Below, piece after piece: positions 5,820 through 7,541 of a stretch of DNA of 7,541 nucleotides (its first letter is position 1; each line of letters starts with the position of its first letter). Source of the stretch: Chloroflexota bacterium (GTDB taxonomy: Bacteria > Chloroflexota > Dehalococcoidia > SM23-28-2 > RBG-16-64-32); NCBI GenBank assembly GCA_005880075.1, contig VBJT01000105.1:13682-21222 (forward strand), given 5' to 3'. The position numbers and the translations under genes are program-made. The notes beneath the pieces were generated by a model, which was not told where the DNA came from, made no database searches, and was given only the letters and a program-made list of their open reading frames with translations.

Positions 5820-6217
5820 GGGTAGTACGACTGGGGCTTGATGCGCAGAACGATTCGTTGCTCGTTGCGCGCCCGTTCCTCGATGTTCGGACGAGCAGAG
5901 TCCGGCAGGGGCCGTCCCTGCATCTTGTCGCCGACTCGCATCATCAGTTCCACCGCACCGTCGTTTTCGAGGGAAGCGGGGCCTTCGACGCGCAAATAGC
6001 GAAAAGGAAAATGTTCGTCGAGGACGCAGAGCGATAGCCGGCCGGCGCGCTCTATTAGCTTCGTCTTTGCGCGCGTCTTCGTGACGGAGACAAGCAGGTC
6101 GTTACCGTCAACGACATAGTACACGGGAGAAAGATGCGGCGGCTTCCCCTCGCGCTGGACACCGAGGACCGCGAGCCGGTGCGACTCAAGGAATTGCCTT
6201 TGTTCGTCGGTCGACAT
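5816..6217 (-). CDS. PPOX-class (pyridoxamine-phosphate-oxidase-fold) flavin or F420 enzyme
   Basis: 133 residues from the ATG at 6217; a TTG at 6226 in the same frame would add three residues, and neither has a clear Shine-Dalgarno. The split-barrel pattern is clear: F-L-E-S-H-R-L-A-V-L-G-V (9-20), P-P-H-L-S-P-V-Y-Y (26-34), K-T-R-A-K-T-K-L-I-E-R (47-57, basic segment expected to hold the cofactor phosphate), and Y-L-R-V-E-G-P-A (74-81). This matches small PPOX proteins annotated as F420- or FMN-dependent oxidoreductases of about 130-150 residues, usually homodimers. F420 versus FMN cannot be decided from sequence alone. It lies 18 bases after the binding-protein gene and overlaps the hydrolase gene by 4 bases, so the three are likely co-transcribed. 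Confidence 0.85.
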   Translation of the reverse strand: MSTDEQRQFLESHRLAVLGVQREGKPPHLSPVYYVVDGNDLLVSVTKTRAKTKLIERAGRLSLCVLDEHFPFRYLRVEGPASLENDGAVELMMRVGDKMQGRPLPDSARPNIEERARNEQRIVLRIKPQSYYP

Positions 6218-6235
6218 GTCGGACAAGCGCCGGCG

Positions 6236-7541
6236 TTAGGCTTCCCTCTCGGTCCAGCCGTCAGCACCGGCGGGGCCGATCTTGTCCGGAGGGATGTCGC
6301 CTTCGCCGAGGTCTAGGAAGTACTGGTACGGGTGATGCACATACTTCCAGCGCGCGCCATAAAAGTTGCCGCCGGGGAGCGTGATCTGTGGCCCGTGCTC
6401 CTTGAGGATCAGGCGCTGAGCTTCAAGGATGGTTTGAATGCGTCTTTCCTCGATAAAGTCTGATTCCTGGGCGTCGATGAGCTTGTCCAAATCCGGGTTC
6501 GTGTAGTTATTCCAGTTGCCGACTCCGGTCACACCGCGCGTGTGGTAGAAGCTCAGGGGACGGTCAGGCTCGTCATATGGGAGGTTGGGGAAGAAGGCCA
6601 AATCAAAGTTGCCGGGGAGGATGACGTTTGCGATGAAAGTACCGATCTCGACCTCGTCCAGAAGGAGCTTGATGCCTACTTTGCCCACCTGGTCCTTGAT
6701 CAGCGAGGATAGGTCCGCGATGATCGGGGCGCCAGGGACTCGAGGTATTTTCATCTTGACCTCAAAGCCGTTGGCGTAACCAGCCGCGTTTAGCAAGTCC
6801 CGTGCCTTCTGTGGGTCATACGGCATCGCTGCCCGCAACTCGTCCTGAGGCAGCGAGAACCTGGTCTGAAGCCATTGGACAGGGCCGTTGTAGTTACCTT
6901 CGCCGTCCCAAATCAGGCTGAGCATTTCGTCGCGGTCGAGTGCGAGGTCGAACGCCTCCCGGACACGGAGGTCGTCGAAGGGCGGACGGATCTTGAAGTG
7001 GACCACGGGATAGAACCGCGTGGGCACCTTGCCGAGGATGAAGTTGTCGTTCTTCATCCGGTCCTCGGCTTGAGCCTTATTCAGGATCGCGCCGTTTACA
7101 TCATGCTGGCCCGAATCGAATGCGGCGAGGAGTGATTGGGGTTCGGTGATGATTATGTAACGCATCTCGTCGACCCAGGGCCTCGGCGCAAGGAAGTACT
7201 CGGGGTGCCGCTTGAGGACGATGCGTTCGGTCCCGCGGAACTCGTCGACCATGAAGGGCCCGCTTCCGTAGGACTTGGTTCCGAGACCCGCTGCCTGGAA
7301 GGACGTCCCGAACTTCTCGATCACCTTGGCCGGCATGATCGCCCAGGTGGGGTTGGACATTTCACGGAAGGCGGGCACAAACGGACGGTTCATCTTGAAC
7401 GAGAAGGTATACGGGTCAGGTGTGTGCAGCGCGGCGCCGAGCGCGACCGGATCAGGGGTGGTCGTACCCGAGATGCGTAGCGGGAAGCGCCTGTCCGGTG
7501 CAGTGATGGCAGTGCCGCGGCGAATGAAGCTCTGCTTGCAG
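6236..7541 (-). CDS. ABC transporter family 5 substrate-binding protein, 5' truncated
   Basis: The frame is open through the right edge, so the N-terminus and signal sequence lie outside; 434 residues are visible of an expected 500-600. The ATG at 7393 is internal, since family-like sequence continues upstream (P-D-P-Y-T-F-S-F-K). Family 5 (peptide/nickel/oligopeptide) signatures include G-S-G-P-F-M-V-D-E-F near 7267, followed by E-R-I-V-L-K-R-H-P-E-Y-F; D-L-R-V-R-E-A-F-D-L-A-L-D-R; Y-D-P-Q-K-A-R-D-L-L-N-A-A-G-Y; and N-P-D-L-D-K-L-I-D-A-Q close to the C-terminus. Such proteins capture peptides, sugars, nickel or other solutes outside the membrane and deliver them to a DppBCDF-type permease. 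No permease gene is in the window; it would have to lie upstream or elsewhere. The PPOX and hydrolase genes follow directly. Confidence 0.93.
   Translation of the reverse strand, partial: CKQSFIRRGTAITAPDRRFPLRISGTTTPDPVALGAALHTPDPYTFSFKMNRPFVPAFREMSNPTWAIMPAKVIEKFGTSFQAAGLGTKSYGSGPFMVDEFRGTERIVLKRHPEYFLAPRPWVDEMRYIIITEPQSLLAAFDSGQHDVNGAILNKAQAEDRMKNDNFILGKVPTRFYPVVHFKIRPPFDDLRVREAFDLALDRDEMLSLIWDGEGNYNGPVQWLQTRFSLPQDELRAAMPYDPQKARDLLNAAGYANGFEVKMKIPRVPGAPIIADLSSLIKDQVGKVGIKLLLDEVEIGTFIANVILPGNFDLAFFPNLPYDEPDRPLSFYHTRGVTGVGNWNNYTNPDLDKLIDAQESDFIEERRIQTILEAQRLILKEHGPQITLPGGNFYGARWKYVHHPYQYFLDLGEGDIPPDKIGPAGADGWTEREA

Noticed and set aside
5019..5825. 268-codon plus-strand frame opposite the alpha/beta hydrolase
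   Set aside because: The minus strand carries a complete hydrolase with all catalytic motifs; the plus frame is its shadow and shows no family features.

Overview
The window is GC-rich DNA that looks chromosomal and probably comes from a member of the Chloroflexota (perhaps Dehalococcoidia-like). This is inferred from the style of the proteins: a Tad-type pilus protein carrying a very long Thr-Pro/Thr-Ala tract, small lipoproteins with T/P/S-rich linkers, a possibly F420-linked PPOX enzyme, and frequent lack of a clear Shine-Dalgarno sequence. There is no phage, transposase, CRISPR, rRNA or tRNA signal.

Left (1-1171, + strand): the 3' part of a secreted or surface protein resembling the C-terminal region of Tad-locus (TadG-like) proteins. 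It carries an EF-hand-like loop, a segmentally duplicated TP/TA tract and a short Cys-containing tail. A 329-base gene-free convergent spacer follows, with one good hairpin.

Middle (1501-4893, - strand, transcribed right to left): five closely packed genes. In order of transcription they are two tandem membrane proteins of similar layout (soluble N-terminal domain, glycine-rich membrane block, soluble C-terminal domain), two tandem small lipoproteins with the same four-cysteine domain, and the beta subunit of an ADP-forming succinate-CoA ligase (SucC). No sucD follows sucC. The most novel element is the four-Cys domain: both paralogues have exactly the spacing C-x10-C-x18-C-x13-C with shared RG and PPP(S/T)G motifs.

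Right (5076-7541, - strand): a second run of three genes. A family 5 (peptide/nickel-type) ABC transporter substrate-binding protein, cut by the window edge, is followed by a small PPOX-fold flavin/F420 enzyme and an alpha/beta hydrolase whose start overlaps the PPOX stop by 4 bases. The spacing suggests one transcript, plausibly for uptake and modification of a small organic compound; the substrate cannot be read from the sequence.

Most of the window is ordinary bacterial coding DNA. The points worth following are the four-Cys lipoprotein pair, the tandem membrane pair beside it, the altered active-site-side loop and missing partner of SucC, and the duplicated TP/TA tract.
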